Assembly: GCA_009911715.1 (NCBI GenBank) | Contig: CP047880.1 | Coordinates: forward strand, 1,054,001-1,118,000 | From: Methanomassiliicoccaceae archaeon DOK | GTDB taxonomy: Archaea > Thermoplasmatota > Thermoplasmata > Methanomassiliicoccales > Methanomethylophilaceae | Reading direction: 5' to 3' | DNA length: 64,000 nt | Shown: positions 36,519-44,834 of the stretch, in pieces | Layout of the letters: the number at the start of each line of letters is the position of its first letter | Numbering within the stretch: the first letter of the stretch is position 1 | Notes under the pieces: generated by a model | Databases searched by the model: none | What the model was told of the DNA's origin: nothing | What the model saw: only the letters and a program-made list of their open reading frames with translations | Position numbers and translations under genes: made by a program

Positions 36519-37136
36519 ATGAATCCCGACTTTGACAGAAGACTCCGCGCTTCCCAGCGCGACCTCGAGATGAAGGAGAGGCAGGGCCTCGCCGTCCAAG
36601 CCGCTCTAGCAGAGCACTCCGTCACATCCTATGTGAGGAATCTGCCGGTGGAGGACGCCTCGTATCCTGCCATAGAGTACCTTAGACTTCATCCGCAGGA
36701 TGGTATCGGGGACGAGGGTCAGGAAGGAACTCGGGATTGCCATTCCGAGCATCTCATGCAGGAAGGACCTCGGTCCCACCGCCAGTGCAAGATCCGCATC
36801 TACAGGGAATGCCACAGGATTCTCAGGACCTTCGACGGCTACCACGACTGCACCGGCTCGTACATCCGCTACATTCGTGATAATCCAGTCGTAGTCTTCG
36901 CGGAGGACTTCGATCTCGTCAGGAACATCTTCCAGTCCTTCAAGTCCAGACTCAGAGACGAGAGCCTGACGATAGTGGACTTCTCCAGGATGTGCCCTCT
37001 GACCCTGTGCACCCTTGACCTCGGACTCCCATTGAACGACGACCTCGTCATGACCAATCCCTTCGAGGAGCCCGACGAGTACTTCCTCAGGAGACAGAAA
37101 GCGGCGTTCGGAACCGAGACGGAGGTGGTGATGTGA
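36519..37136 (+). CDS. Hypothetical protein
   Basis: A 205-residue soluble protein with a charged helical N-terminus (DRRLRASQRDLEMKERQ) and a C-terminal half (VVVFAEDFDLVRNIF, SLTIVDFSRM) that looks like alternating strands and helices. Residues 60-95 have poorer codon use than the rest, so a pair of compensating frameshifts cannot be excluded. CATAAAAG lies about 20 bases before the ATG. I do not recognise the family. Confidence 0.55.
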   Translation: MNPDFDRRLRASQRDLEMKERQGLAVQAALAEHSVTSYVRNLPVEDASYPAIEYLRLHPQDGIGDEGQEGTRDCHSEHLMQEGPRSHRQCKIRIYRECHRILRTFDGYHDCTGSYIRYIRDNPVVVFAEDFDLVRNIFQSFKSRLRDESLTIVDFSRMCPLTLCTLDLGLPLNDDLVMTNPFEEPDEYFLRRQKAAFGTETEVVM

Positions 37137-37137
37137 T

Positions 37138-37500
37138 TCACTCGTCCGCGTCCCTGGATTCGAGGACGTCGATGATCTCCAGGCATGCCTCTCTGAGTGC
37201 AGGAACCCTCTCGGTGATCGTCTTCCACTGCAGTTCTGGGATCACGTTGTGGTACTGGTGCGCGAACATGTCGCGCATGCCTGCGATCTTCCTCCAGGTG
37301 ACGTCCCCGAACTCGTCCCTGAGCTCCGGGGAGAGCCTCTTCACGAGCTCGCCTATCTGCAGGATGGAGAATGCGGTGGAGGTCTGGTACACCTTGTTGT
37401 CCAAGAAGTCCTCTTCGTCCGAGCCGAACATCTCGACGGCCTCGTTCACGATGTCACAGTACTTCACGATGTCACGGAGGATTCCGATGTCACGCCTCAT
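37138..37500 (-). CDS. hepT: HEPN toxin HepT (DUF86)
   Basis: HepT is a HEPN-fold RNase toxin. The 120-residue protein carries the catalytic RX4HXY motif RDMFAHQY (Arg76, His81, Tyr83). The internal ATG at 37500 is chosen because it starts the four-helix domain and overlaps the antitoxin gene by 11 bases. The paired MntA normally neutralises HepT by adding AMP groups to the motif tyrosine. Confidence 0.88.
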   Translation of the reverse strand: MRRDIGILRDIVKYCDIVNEAVEMFGSDEEDFLDNKVYQTSTAFSILQIGELVKRLSPELRDEFGDVTWRKIAGMRDMFAHQYHNVIPELQWKTITERVPALREACLEIIDVLESRDADE

Positions 37501-37795
37501 AGAGCAGCCTCCTGTCCCTGAGGACCTCCCTGCTGAAGTCATCACGGAGGGATTCCTGACATACGAGATCGATTTCGACACCGAGAGCATCCCTCAGATC
37601 GGCGAAGAACCCGCCGAGCTCGAAGAGATCGCAGTCGTCGGACGTCACGACGCAGAAATCGTAGTCGCTGTCTTCGCGATTGTCTCCACGGGCCCTGGAT
37701 CCGAAGAGGTACACCTGTCTCATCCCGTAGGATTCGGCGATGGGCTCCACTATTCTGCGGAGCTCCTCTATCGTGTACTCTCTCACCTTGTCCAT
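37490..37795 (-). CDS. mntA: MNT-type nucleotidyltransferase antitoxin MntA
   Basis: A 101-residue minimal nucleotidyltransferase with FGSRARGDNREDSDYDF (GS at 32-33, metal-binding Asp44 and Asp46) and a later Asp in VEIDLV. It is encoded first, overlapping hepT, as usual in HepT/MntA modules. CTATATAAAC at 37818-37827 is 23-32 bases upstream of the ATG, so transcription is probably leaderless. Confidence 0.88.
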   Translation of the reverse strand: MDKVREYTIEELRRIVEPIAESYGMRQVYLFGSRARGDNREDSDYDFCVVTSDDCDLFELGGFFADLRDALGVEIDLVCQESLRDDFSREVLRDRRLLYEA

Positions 37796-37827
37796 GACTC
37801 TGAGATGGCGTTTGCGCTATATAAACG

Positions 37828-38113
37828 AGGGTCGGGACTGGATCGGAGTCCTCTCCCAATCACATCTCACGCTCAATATTTACAACAGGCCTGAAAGCAC
37901 GGCCTCGGACCGGAACACCTCCGAAGCAGGAGCATCCGCAAAGGTCCGACAATCGGAACTCCGGATTTGAAGTGATTATAGAAGTCGACTCGGGAAAATC
38001 TTGGTTCCAGACCCCGGAACCGGTTCGAGATGATCTCCGACACAGGGACCCACTGTGGCGGTCGGAGGTCGGGTCATCCCCTCGCAAGAGGGCATTCACA
38101 GAGGTGGGAAAGA
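37828..38113 (+). promoter_or_regulatory. Structured leader of the 67-residue protein gene
   Basis: After a TATA-like GTGATTATAG (37972-37981), the predicted leader (about 38005-38113) folds into three hairpins: GGTTCC/GGAACC, CTCCGAC/GTCGGAG (38035-38067) and CCCTC-GCAA-GAGGG with a GNRA loop, then GAGGTG and the ATG. CCCAC in the second hairpin can also pair with the Shine-Dalgarno GTGGG, so alternative folds are possible. Confidence 0.4.
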
Positions 38114-38317
38114 ATGACTTACAATGGTAAGGCGGCATACGCCGCAGGGAACTGCCAGTCGAACGACATCGAGGACTATGACGATCCCGTGGACTTCCTC
38201 TCCGAGAAGGTCCACTCCATCGTCAGGATCCTCATCCCCGATGAAAAGGCAAGGGTCGAAGTGATGGCCCGGGCCTTCGCCAAGAGCTTCTTCGAGCTGT
38301 ACCAGGACACTCTGTAA
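38114..38317 (+). CDS. Hypothetical protein
   Basis: A 67-residue acidic protein beginning MTYNGKAAYAAGN; the second half is helical (SEKVHSIVRILIPDEKARVEVMARAF). The GAGGTG 7 bases before the ATG sets the start. Function unknown; it lies in the accessory island beside the HepT/MntA module. Confidence 0.6.
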   Translation: MTYNGKAAYAAGNCQSNDIEDYDDPVDFLSEKVHSIVRILIPDEKARVEVMARAFAKSFFELYQDTL

Positions 38318-38320
38318 AAG

Positions 38321-38337
38321 AGGGGCGTTCCGCCCCT
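38321..38337. terminator. Hairpin between convergent small genes
   Basis: AGGGGCG-TTC-CGCCCCT, a perfect 7-bp stem starting 4 bases after one stop and 7 bases before the other. Confidence 0.5.
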
Positions 38338-38343
38338 TAACCC

Positions 38344-38667
38344 TCAGGATCCTCTGAGGGCCTTCTTCATTTCCCGCAGTTCCTTCCCCTGTCTCTCAAT
38401 CAGGGCCCTCAGTTCCGGGACCTTGTCACGTCTCATCGCTCCGCCGCCGACATCGACGATCTTGTCAGTGTCCGTCGGTTCGAGTCCGAGTTTCCTCATA
38501 CCCTCATCGAACTTCTCTCCGCCTTCGAAGGCGTAGAATCTGTTCTCCGCCAGGAATCTGTTCAGTTCCTGGATGTGTCTGTTCCTCAGTCTGATGATGT
38601 CCGGATGTCTGTTGATATTCTCCTTCTTCGTCTCTCTATCTTTCTTTGTTGTCTTATTCTCTGGCAT
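38344..38667 (-). CDS. Hypothetical basic helical protein
   Basis: A 107-residue Lys/Arg/Glu-rich protein (N-terminus MPENKTTKKDRETKKEN; C-terminus a charged helix LRALIERQGKELREMKKALRG). No family recognised. Its start is preceded by AAGGAGG inside a hairpin, part of the structured leader at 38668-38775. Confidence 0.55.
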   Translation of the reverse strand: MPENKTTKKDRETKKENINRHPDIIRLRNRHIQELNRFLAENRFYAFEGGEKFDEGMRKLGLEPTDTDKIVDVGGGAMRRDKVPELRALIERQGKELREMKKALRGS

Positions 38668-38775
38668 TTGCCGCCTCCTTGGGAAACCCCGAGGGAACGG
38701 CTGGGAGCCTGCGACTTACGTCACTTTACGATGGAATCGGAAAGGGCAATATGTCGCAGGCGATAGTGCATGAGG
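38668..38775 (-). promoter_or_regulatory. Structured leader A with sequestered Shine-Dalgarno
   Basis: Minus-strand leader. GCCTGCGAC and GTCGCAGGC form a perfect 9-bp stem (38707-38715 with 38753-38761), with CATAT on its 5' side and ACGTAAG on its 3' side. Next to the start codon, CCT-C-GGG-GTTT-CCC-A-AGG (38677-38694) folds over the Shine-Dalgarno AAGGAGG. Leaders B (44835-44985) and C (47651-47740) have the same plan. Confidence 0.5.
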
Positions 38776-38847
38776 GGTTGAACAAAGGCAAAAATGACAG
38801 GAGTTGAGTTTGTTTTTTTAAAAGGTCTATCAGGTTATGTCTTTTTT

Positions 38848-40419
38848 TCAATATTTTTGTTTTTTCCAATAGTAAAATAAGATAGAATTCAAAGAACAAT
38901 TGAACAGATAAAGAAACAGGCTCATTGTATAATGATTGATATCTTCACGTGTTATGTGATCCCAATGCGCTATTCTGTTACGCCAATCCCAGCCGATTCC
39001 ATCCTGTGTTGATAGGCAATACTGTATCCCTTTGATGAGGTCTTTACCCAAGGCATCATTCAAGAACGGATCGTCCAACAAACGAGAAAGATTGTCATAT
39101 CTGTTGGCATCTTCATTGACGCTAACAAATGTCCGTAGTAATTTCTCTGTCATTGAAATCGTATACATGCATGATCCGTAGATGCTCTGAAAGGAGCATT
39201 CCGATCTAAGCACCTCGTAATCTTCATCATACATCTGGAGGATTTCAGTACAGAGTTCGATGTTTTGGATATTATTGAATAGTTTGGCAACCAGTTGGGT
39301 ATCTGCATGCAATAGTTCTTCACGGGATACGGTATTGGCAAGATACAGGATTATATTCGCGCCCATGTTAGTAATCTGGTATATCGTATCTTGACGACTT
39401 CCGGTGAAATATTCTGATTTTTTACCAGCATAAAATGCATCAGTAAAAGCAGTATCAGATCTTTTCTGTTCAAAACATGACTTGATTCCATCTCCTTCGT
39501 TGTAATGTGTGATTCTCAGTTTTAATCCGAGCAATCCTCCATCATGTAGCAAATCCTTTACAATTTTTCCAATTTCAACATCGTGCTCTATAATTTCCCC
39601 ATGTTCAACCAGATATTTTTCTTCATACCTGCGTCTTTCTTTCAGAATATCTCTACTTCTTTGAGAACATCTGTTGATTTTTCTTAAATATTGAACGTAC
39701 AACTCCAACAGATTGAAATCTATGCTTTCCCCCTTTTCAATTTCTTCTGTGAGTTTTTCACATTTACAAGTTATAATATTAGAAATAGGTTCAAACAGAT
39801 TACGACTGCTGTTTTTTGTTTTATTGTAGACTTCAATTATGCTGCGTAAGTACTCAACAGAATACATTCCTGCCTTGGAAAACGAATCTTCAGAAACGTA
39901 CAAAGATAACAATCCATTGTCAGAGATAATGCGATTGCAGTATATCTTGAAACTACTAACAATATGTTGAAATTCCTTGGTCAGAATGGTTTCTATTGTT
40001 GATCTTTTAATTATGTTTACATTAATGTCGAATTGATGTAACAAGCCATTTTTTAGATAGCTGTTCTCTAGGAGTCTGTCAAGGTTTTCTTCAATGTATT
40101 GTGGTACCGTCCTCAATCCAAATTCTTTTTCCTTATCTGATGCGATTTTTATTACGCATAGATAATCATCTTGAAATTTGGGATTAACATATGGAACTGC
40201 TTTACTCATTTCACTAAGGAATTTGATAAACAGATAGCAGAAAGCATCATCTTCATTATTGATTTCAGTCGGTATGTTCTCCACTATGGACACAAGTTTA
40301 TCTTTATCGTCTATGATACATTTTACATAATATGCTGTAGACAGATCATTTATTCCAGGGAACACAAGGTCTATCTTGTGTTCATCCATAATCGACTTTA
40401 TCTCATCTGCTGAACTCAC
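38848..40419 (-). CDS. Large protein with C-terminal HEPN-like motif (DUF4209-like)
   Basis: A 523-residue, AT-rich gene, clearly different in codon use from the chromosome, so probably acquired. The C-terminus has WDWRNRIAHWD, an R-X4-H motif of HEPN RNases or of the DUF4209 family, preceded by a long helical region. HEPN proteins in such islands are usually defence or toxin RNases. The N-terminal 400 residues are helical and unrecognised. No close partner is obvious except the next HEPN-like gene at 40581. Confidence 0.6.
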   Translation of the reverse strand: MSSADEIKSIMDEHKIDLVFPGINDLSTAYYVKCIIDDKDKLVSIVENIPTEINNEDDAFCYLFIKFLSEMSKAVPYVNPKFQDDYLCVIKIASDKEKEFGLRTVPQYIEENLDRLLENSYLKNGLLHQFDINVNIIKRSTIETILTKEFQHIVSSFKIYCNRIISDNGLLSLYVSEDSFSKAGMYSVEYLRSIIEVYNKTKNSSRNLFEPISNIITCKCEKLTEEIEKGESIDFNLLELYVQYLRKINRCSQRSRDILKERRRYEEKYLVEHGEIIEHDVEIGKIVKDLLHDGGLLGLKLRITHYNEGDGIKSCFEQKRSDTAFTDAFYAGKKSEYFTGSRQDTIYQITNMGANIILYLANTVSREELLHADTQLVAKLFNNIQNIELCTEILQMYDEDYEVLRSECSFQSIYGSCMYTISMTEKLLRTFVSVNEDANRYDNLSRLLDDPFLNDALGKDLIKGIQYCLSTQDGIGWDWRNRIAHWDHITREDINHYTMSLFLYLFNCSLNSILFYYWKKQKY

Positions 40420-40580
40420 AAAGAACCTAATGACTTATTGGATTATTCAATGTCGGTTGATTTCCATCTTTCCGATATTTAATGAAACTTGGAATCACGT
40501 CCGAAGTTGTGGGTCACATGATTTCACTCGAAGTCTAGGTCATAATTTCGACGGTGAGTGGCAGGATGGTGAGAGGAAGG

Positions 40581-41453
40581 TCAGATGTAACTCCTTGCCC
40601 GTCTTATGATCTCCACATTCATCAATGAAACAAGTTGCATTGAGTAGATGCATTTGTGCAGCATCGATGTGTTGAGGAACGACATGTCCTTTATGCCGAT
40701 GGTCAACTCACGGCCATCATCGAGACACATGACCATGCTGTCTCCGTTTTCGCGATAGTTCTCATGGGATATGCAGTTCCTTATCGCACGGTAGTCCGAC
40801 TTCAGTCCACCTTCATCATCCACGATGGGCTGTTTTAGCGAGGTCAATTCCTCGAAGGCACGGTATGCCATTTCACGGTCGCATCCTGGATAACGGGAGA
40901 TGATGTCCATGGATTCCTTGGCGATCTGAAGGTAGAGCTGTTCGAATCCCTGCCTGTACTGATCCCTGAGCGGTGGGAACGAATCCAGAGGGTCGTCGGA
41001 TGAGGCCTGTCTCAGTACACGCTTGCTGTTCCTGTCTATCTTCTCGAAATCGAGATCGAACGGTCTGCTCCTGTTACGACTCATGAACAGTACGAACCCG
41101 AGATATCCATCCTCGTCCGATTCTAGCCCCTTCAGGATGGTCTCCATGACGGATATGGATCTCTCAAGGGATTCGATCATTCTCTTCCCGTTCTCTGCAT
41201 CGAATCTCATCAGTCCTTCGATGAACGGGTCTTTCCGTAAGTCCTTCCTCAATGCCTCCGATATGAGTTTTGAGTAGTCCTCATTCATGCATCCCTTGCC
41301 GTTGTAGAGGTTGATGACATCGTTCAGCGTCTTCCTGACGAACCTGTTGCCCAGTTGCTGCTCGAAGCAATAGATCTTTAGCCTCGAGTCCAGAAGGATG
41401 TTACTGCAACTCATGTCGTACATGCTTTCTTTGGATTCGCCATCCGTGGTCAT
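40581..41453 (-). CDS. HEPN-like protein
   Basis: A 290-residue helical protein. YRAIRNCISHENY near residue 230 has the R-X4-H catalytic pattern of HEPN RNases and resembles AbiV/apea-type domains. It lies 43 bases downstream of the HARE-HTH/nuclease gene on the same strand and is followed by the DUF4209-like gene, so the three may form one defence unit. The assignment rests on the motif and context. Confidence 0.6.
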   Translation of the reverse strand: MTTDGESKESMYDMSCSNILLDSRLKIYCFEQQLGNRFVRKTLNDVINLYNGKGCMNEDYSKLISEALRKDLRKDPFIEGLMRFDAENGKRMIESLERSISVMETILKGLESDEDGYLGFVLFMSRNRSRPFDLDFEKIDRNSKRVLRQASSDDPLDSFPPLRDQYRQGFEQLYLQIAKESMDIISRYPGCDREMAYRAFEELTSLKQPIVDDEGGLKSDYRAIRNCISHENYRENGDSMVMCLDDGRELTIGIKDMSFLNTSMLHKCIYSMQLVSLMNVEIIRRARSYI

Positions 41454-41496
41454 CCTCAGGTTCTCCTGTATCGATCGAATCTAGAAGCGAGAAGGT

Positions 41497-42420
41497 TCAA
41501 CTCCTCTGGGTCATCCCCTTCTGCTCCTTGTACCCCTCGAGTTCATCATCGGACATCACCTTGTCATAGTCCGACTTGATGATGCGCTGCGTCTTCATCG
41601 AGTCGTTTATCGATTTGATGAAGTTCCTGAAATCGCGGTTGATCTCAAGCAGGTCGTTGACAATCCCGAAATCCAGGAACTCCTTCTCCTGTGCGGGTAT
41701 CATCACTTCCGATTGGTGGACGTCCGACACGTCGAGCCGTATCGCACCGATCCCGAACGACGGGCACAGACGTGACAGCTGGTCCAGGGCCTCCTCCGAG
41801 TAGTCTATCGCCACCAGATAGCCCTCGTTGGCCCAGCTGGAGTTGGATACGGCCTGGAAGAAGTACTCCCTGACGTTCGAACCGGTGACCGACACCTTCA
41901 TCTCGAACGAGTACAGGGTGATGTTGGACTGTCCGTAGTTCCTTGCGAGCTCCACCGTCTCCCTGTCCAGGTCCTCGAATGGGAAGTGAACCGACACCAA
42001 ATCCGGATGCATCCACTTCTCGGAGTTCTTCCCGGTTTTGGTCGAGTTCTCATGGTATATCGTCTTGGTGTGCCCCTTGAAGCGCTGCTCCCCGTCGATG
42101 TAGGCCACCAGCAGTGGATGCAGGTCGCGTTCCCTGAACTTGGCGGATTCTTTCTTCTGAACAGTGCTCTCCTCTCCGTACATCATGTCCTTCAGTCCGA
42201 ACATCGGCGGTCTGGAGGACACCTGGACGAACCTGGAATCCGACTTGTCGCGGATGTTGACGTACAACTGTGCCTGGATGGTGCGCCATGGCGTCTTTCC
42301 GGACAGGCCGCATTCCTTATCGTATCCCTTCTCGACGGCATAGGCCCATATCTGTTCGGCTCCCATCGGGACGCCTTTCTCGGACAGGACGCGTTCGGAA
42401 AGCTGCAATCCGGTGTACAT
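41497..42420 (-). CDS. HARE-HTH domain fused to PD-(D/E)XK nuclease-like domain
   Basis: A 307-residue protein. Residues 1-75 match the HARE-HTH pattern (LSERVLSEKGVPMGAEQIW ... TIQAQLYVNIRDKSDSRFVQ ... MFGL), a DNA-binding winged helix of restriction-type proteins. The second half has Asp140 in WMHPDLVSV and Glu173-x-Lys175 in YSFEMKVSV, an order that fits a PD-(D/E)XK nuclease core. It begins 116 bases from the divergent DUF1508 pseudogene. Probably a restriction or defence effector; target unknown. Confidence 0.65.
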   Translation of the reverse strand: MYTGLQLSERVLSEKGVPMGAEQIWAYAVEKGYDKECGLSGKTPWRTIQAQLYVNIRDKSDSRFVQVSSRPPMFGLKDMMYGEESTVQKKESAKFRERDLHPLLVAYIDGEQRFKGHTKTIYHENSTKTGKNSEKWMHPDLVSVHFPFEDLDRETVELARNYGQSNITLYSFEMKVSVTGSNVREYFFQAVSNSSWANEGYLVAIDYSEEALDQLSRLCPSFGIGAIRLDVSDVHQSEVMIPAQEKEFLDFGIVNDLLEINRDFRNFIKSINDSMKTQRIIKSDYDKVMSDDELEGYKEQKGMTQRS

Positions 42421-42536
42421 CGAGGTATCAATACCTTATGGGGATATATTCCTAATCGGACGCTCATCGTGTTCCAGAACAGGTTGCTTGCCAGCCCACC
42501 CTCAATTCATATTTAAACCGATAACGTCATTCGAAT

Positions 42537-42925
42537 ATGGTGAATTCAATGGGAAGGTTCTAGTCAAGCAGACGTCCGACGGAAGGTACATGTTCAACCT
42601 CATCGCCAACAACAACCGCGTGATCAGCAGCTCCCAGACGTACGCATCCGTCGCCAACGCGAAGGTCGGAATCGAGAGCGTCCGCACAAACTGCGCCGCA
42701 CCGGTCGAGGATCAGACCATCGAGGGATACGAGGTACTCAAGCATCCAAAGTACGAGGTCTACCTCGATGTTGGCGGCAAGCCGAGATTCAGGCTCAAGG
42801 CGTCGAACGGCGAGATCATAGCTGTGTCCCAGGCGTATGCGGACAAGCCCTCATGCATGAAGGGCATAGCCAGCATAGGCTCCCATGCACCCGATGCGGA
42901 GATCATCATCGAGGAATCGGTGTGA
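42537..42925 (+). pseudogene. DUF1508/YegP-like gene with 5' frameshift
   Basis: From residue VKQTSDGRYMFN onward this is a close paralogue of the 35040 protein (about three quarters identical by eye). The ATG at 42549 reads MGRF like the paralogue start, but the next codon is TAG; one missing base near 42561 would restore MGRF-x-VKQ. A TATA-like CATATTTAAAC lies about 20-28 bases before the ATG at 42537, so the promoter is intact. A non-ATG internal start or a sequence error are alternatives. Confidence 0.6.
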
Positions 42926-42980
42926 ATGAACTCTGCTACATTGTATTCATATCACACTCTTGAATCGATAAGCTGTTACC

Positions 42981-43817
42981 ATGGACGATAAATATCCGGA
43001 ATACAACGATGAGGAATCCCCATCTGCGGAATATCCGTATCTTCGGAATTGGCTGAAGGTGAACAACAGGGTTTCAGGAGACTTTGTTTCCAATCACTTT
43101 CTGATATGGATAGATATCCTCGGCTACAAGAACAACGCGGACTGCCCGTTCGGAGAGACATATAATCCGGAATCTTTGAAGAGGGTGAATTCATATCTTC
43201 AGAAGATTGCCGATGCCTATGAGTTTGCCATCGATCTTTATAAAAATGCGATGGGTGAAGACCCTAAAATCAGGATCTTCTCCGATAATAATCTGCTGTA
43301 CTGTAAATTATACCAGGATCATACCGATCTGGAGAATATAATCAAACTCATGTCAATAGCATCCGGCATCCAGTGGGTGATGACCGGAGCTTCCAAGATT
43401 CTGGTCAGAGGCGCTGCAACCATAGGATTGTTCTATTCCAATGATCAGTTCGTTTACGGGCCAGCATTGATCGAAGCATACAAATTGGAGACCAAGGCGT
43501 CCATCTACCCCCGGATTCTGGTATCGGACAACCTTCTGGAATACCTGGAGGCTCAAAGAAACGGGGATATGGCTTTTGATGACCTGTATCAAGGACTCCT
43601 GCTGAAGGATGTCGATGGTCTCTACTGTATAGACGGATTGTATCCGATGTACGGGTCACACGAATGTCTGTCCAAATATGGTGAAAATCTGGTGATTCTA
43701 AGAGAAAGCTATGTCGATAAAAATGAGAAACTCAAGGGCATGATGAATTACACCATCAGCAAATTCAACGAATTCTGTGAGAAGGAACATGTTGATTCGA
43801 AGATCGATCTGTTATGA
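42981..43817 (+). CDS. Nucleotidyl cyclase-like protein (class III cyclase fold)
   Basis: A 278-residue protein. FLIWIDILGYKN (Asp45) and KIRIFSDNN (Asp102) have the spacing of the two metal-binding Asp residues of class III cyclases, and RGAATIGLFY ... FVYGPALIEAYKLE follows the pattern of cyclase-fold proteins in Pycsar-type phage defence. No TIR or membrane effector gene is adjacent, and key base-selecting residues cannot be judged, so activity is unproven. Codon use is intermediate. Confidence 0.5.
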   Translation: MDDKYPEYNDEESPSAEYPYLRNWLKVNNRVSGDFVSNHFLIWIDILGYKNNADCPFGETYNPESLKRVNSYLQKIADAYEFAIDLYKNAMGEDPKIRIFSDNNLLYCKLYQDHTDLENIIKLMSIASGIQWVMTGASKILVRGAATIGLFYSNDQFVYGPALIEAYKLETKASIYPRILVSDNLLEYLEAQRNGDMAFDDLYQGLLLKDVDGLYCIDGLYPMYGSHECLSKYGENLVILRESYVDKNEKLKGMMNYTISKFNEFCEKEHVDSKIDLL

Positions 43818-43950
43818 TAAACACCAATCATCACCTTGCATCCAGAATAATTCGTGAGACTTCGATAGATTCCAAATCGATTCCAATCTAATGTTTAGCG
43901 TGTATATCCACAACCATTCCTGTTATATTCGTGAAACCAAATCGATTTCC

Positions 43951-44103
43951 ATGGAACTGGATGACCCGCTTATCGAGAGTGTTCTGATTCACATGTACCT
44001 CCACCCGGGAGGCACCGATATCGAGGAACTCGTCGGAAGCGAGCGCGCTGACGAGGTCCTCGAATGCCTTGTCAGGAACGGGATGATAGAAAGATTTCCT
44101 TGA
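43951..44103 (+). CDS. Small winged-helix-like protein
   Basis: A 50-residue acidic protein (starts MELDDPLIESVLIHMYL; ends ECLVRNGMIERFP) that looks like a short winged helix ending in LVRNGMIERF. GTTATATTC at 43922-43930 is 21-29 bases upstream of this ATG, favouring it over the earlier in-frame ATG at 43891. It follows the cyclase-like gene by 133 bases and could be its regulator or partner. Confidence 0.45.
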   Translation: MELDDPLIESVLIHMYLHPGGTDIEELVGSERADEVLECLVRNGMIERFP

Positions 44104-44119
44104 GGAGCCTTGAGAATTC

Positions 44120-44137
44120 GGGGGAGTGTCCTCCCCC
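44120..44137. terminator. Hairpin between convergent genes
   Basis: GGGGGAG-TGTC-CTCCCCC, followed by TGTGTTTT on the plus strand. Confidence 0.55.
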
Positions 44138-44144
44138 TGTGTTT

Positions 44145-44834
44145 TCAGAGGCTCAGCCCCATCCTCCTAAGATCCGTCTCGGCCTGGATCCTTTCTGGGT
44201 GAATCGAGAGCATATCCCCGTATCTTTCGCCATCTCCGTCCCTGCTGGGTCCGAATCCTAGGTTCACGCGGCAGATAAGGGTGTACAGGGCGTAGTCGAG
44301 GACATCCTCGGAGATCCCTTCGGTGTCCAGCACGGGGTTCACGATCACCGCCCTCATCAGGACGCTGGTCCTTCCGATCCTCCCGTTCCTGTCCTTGGAG
44401 TTGTTCCATCTGATGACGATTCTCGGGTCGTCCTCGACGAGTCCGGATTCAACCAGTCTCCGGTAGCTGTCCATCAGGTCGATGTTCTCACCGCGTGTCG
44501 AGCTGCTGATTCCCCTGAATCTCTTCAGGTAGATCTCCTGGTTCTCCTTCAGGAAGCTGTCGGAGTTGAGGTAGTCGCAGACCTCCTGGGAGTACTCCGT
44601 CTTTCCTTCTCCGCGCATCTTCGCGAAGATCGTCTCCGCCAGGCTCTCCATCACGTGCTCCGGAGCGTTCCTGAGGTTGTCCGAGACCTCGAAGCTGATC
44701 CACCTGTAGGATCTCGTCCACTTCAGCTTGAAGTCCCTGAAGGCGGAGAACTCCGCCTGTATCTCGTCGAATCCGTTTCTGATGCCAGCGTTGCGCATGG
44801 CCCTGATCAGCATCTCGCTGTTGCAGTTCTCCAT
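44145..44834 (-). CDS. Hypothetical protein, possible inactive metallopeptidase relative
   Basis: A 229-residue GC-rich gene. The layout (FRDFKLKWTRSYRWISFEVSD, SLAETIF, a stretch YALYTLICRVNLGFGP near the end) reminds me of archaeal SprT/M48-like metallopeptidases, in which an HExxH helix would occupy the last position; here no HExxH exists. The resemblance is from memory and uncertain. It is preceded by structured leader B, which hides its Shine-Dalgarno sequence. Confidence 0.55.
   Translation of the reverse strand: MENCNSEMLIRAMRNAGIRNGFDEIQAEFSAFRDFKLKWTRSYRWISFEVSDNLRNAPEHVMESLAETIFAKMRGEGKTEYSQEVCDYLNSDSFLKENQEIYLKRFRGISSSTRGENIDLMDSYRRLVESGLVEDDPRIVIRWNNSKDRNGRIGRTSVLMRAVIVNPVLDTEGISEDVLDYALYTLICRVNLGFGPSRDGDGERYGDMLSIHPERIQAETDLRRMGLSL

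Noticed and set aside
36606-36845. A protein-like frame on the minus strand inside the 36519 gene
   Set aside because: The plus-strand frame has better third-position GC, a TATA-positioned start and a convincing continuation on both sides.
42549-42563. TAG after MGRF read as pyrrolysine in the DUF1508 paralogue
   Set aside because: The frame after TAG does not match the paralogue; only a frameshift restores homology.
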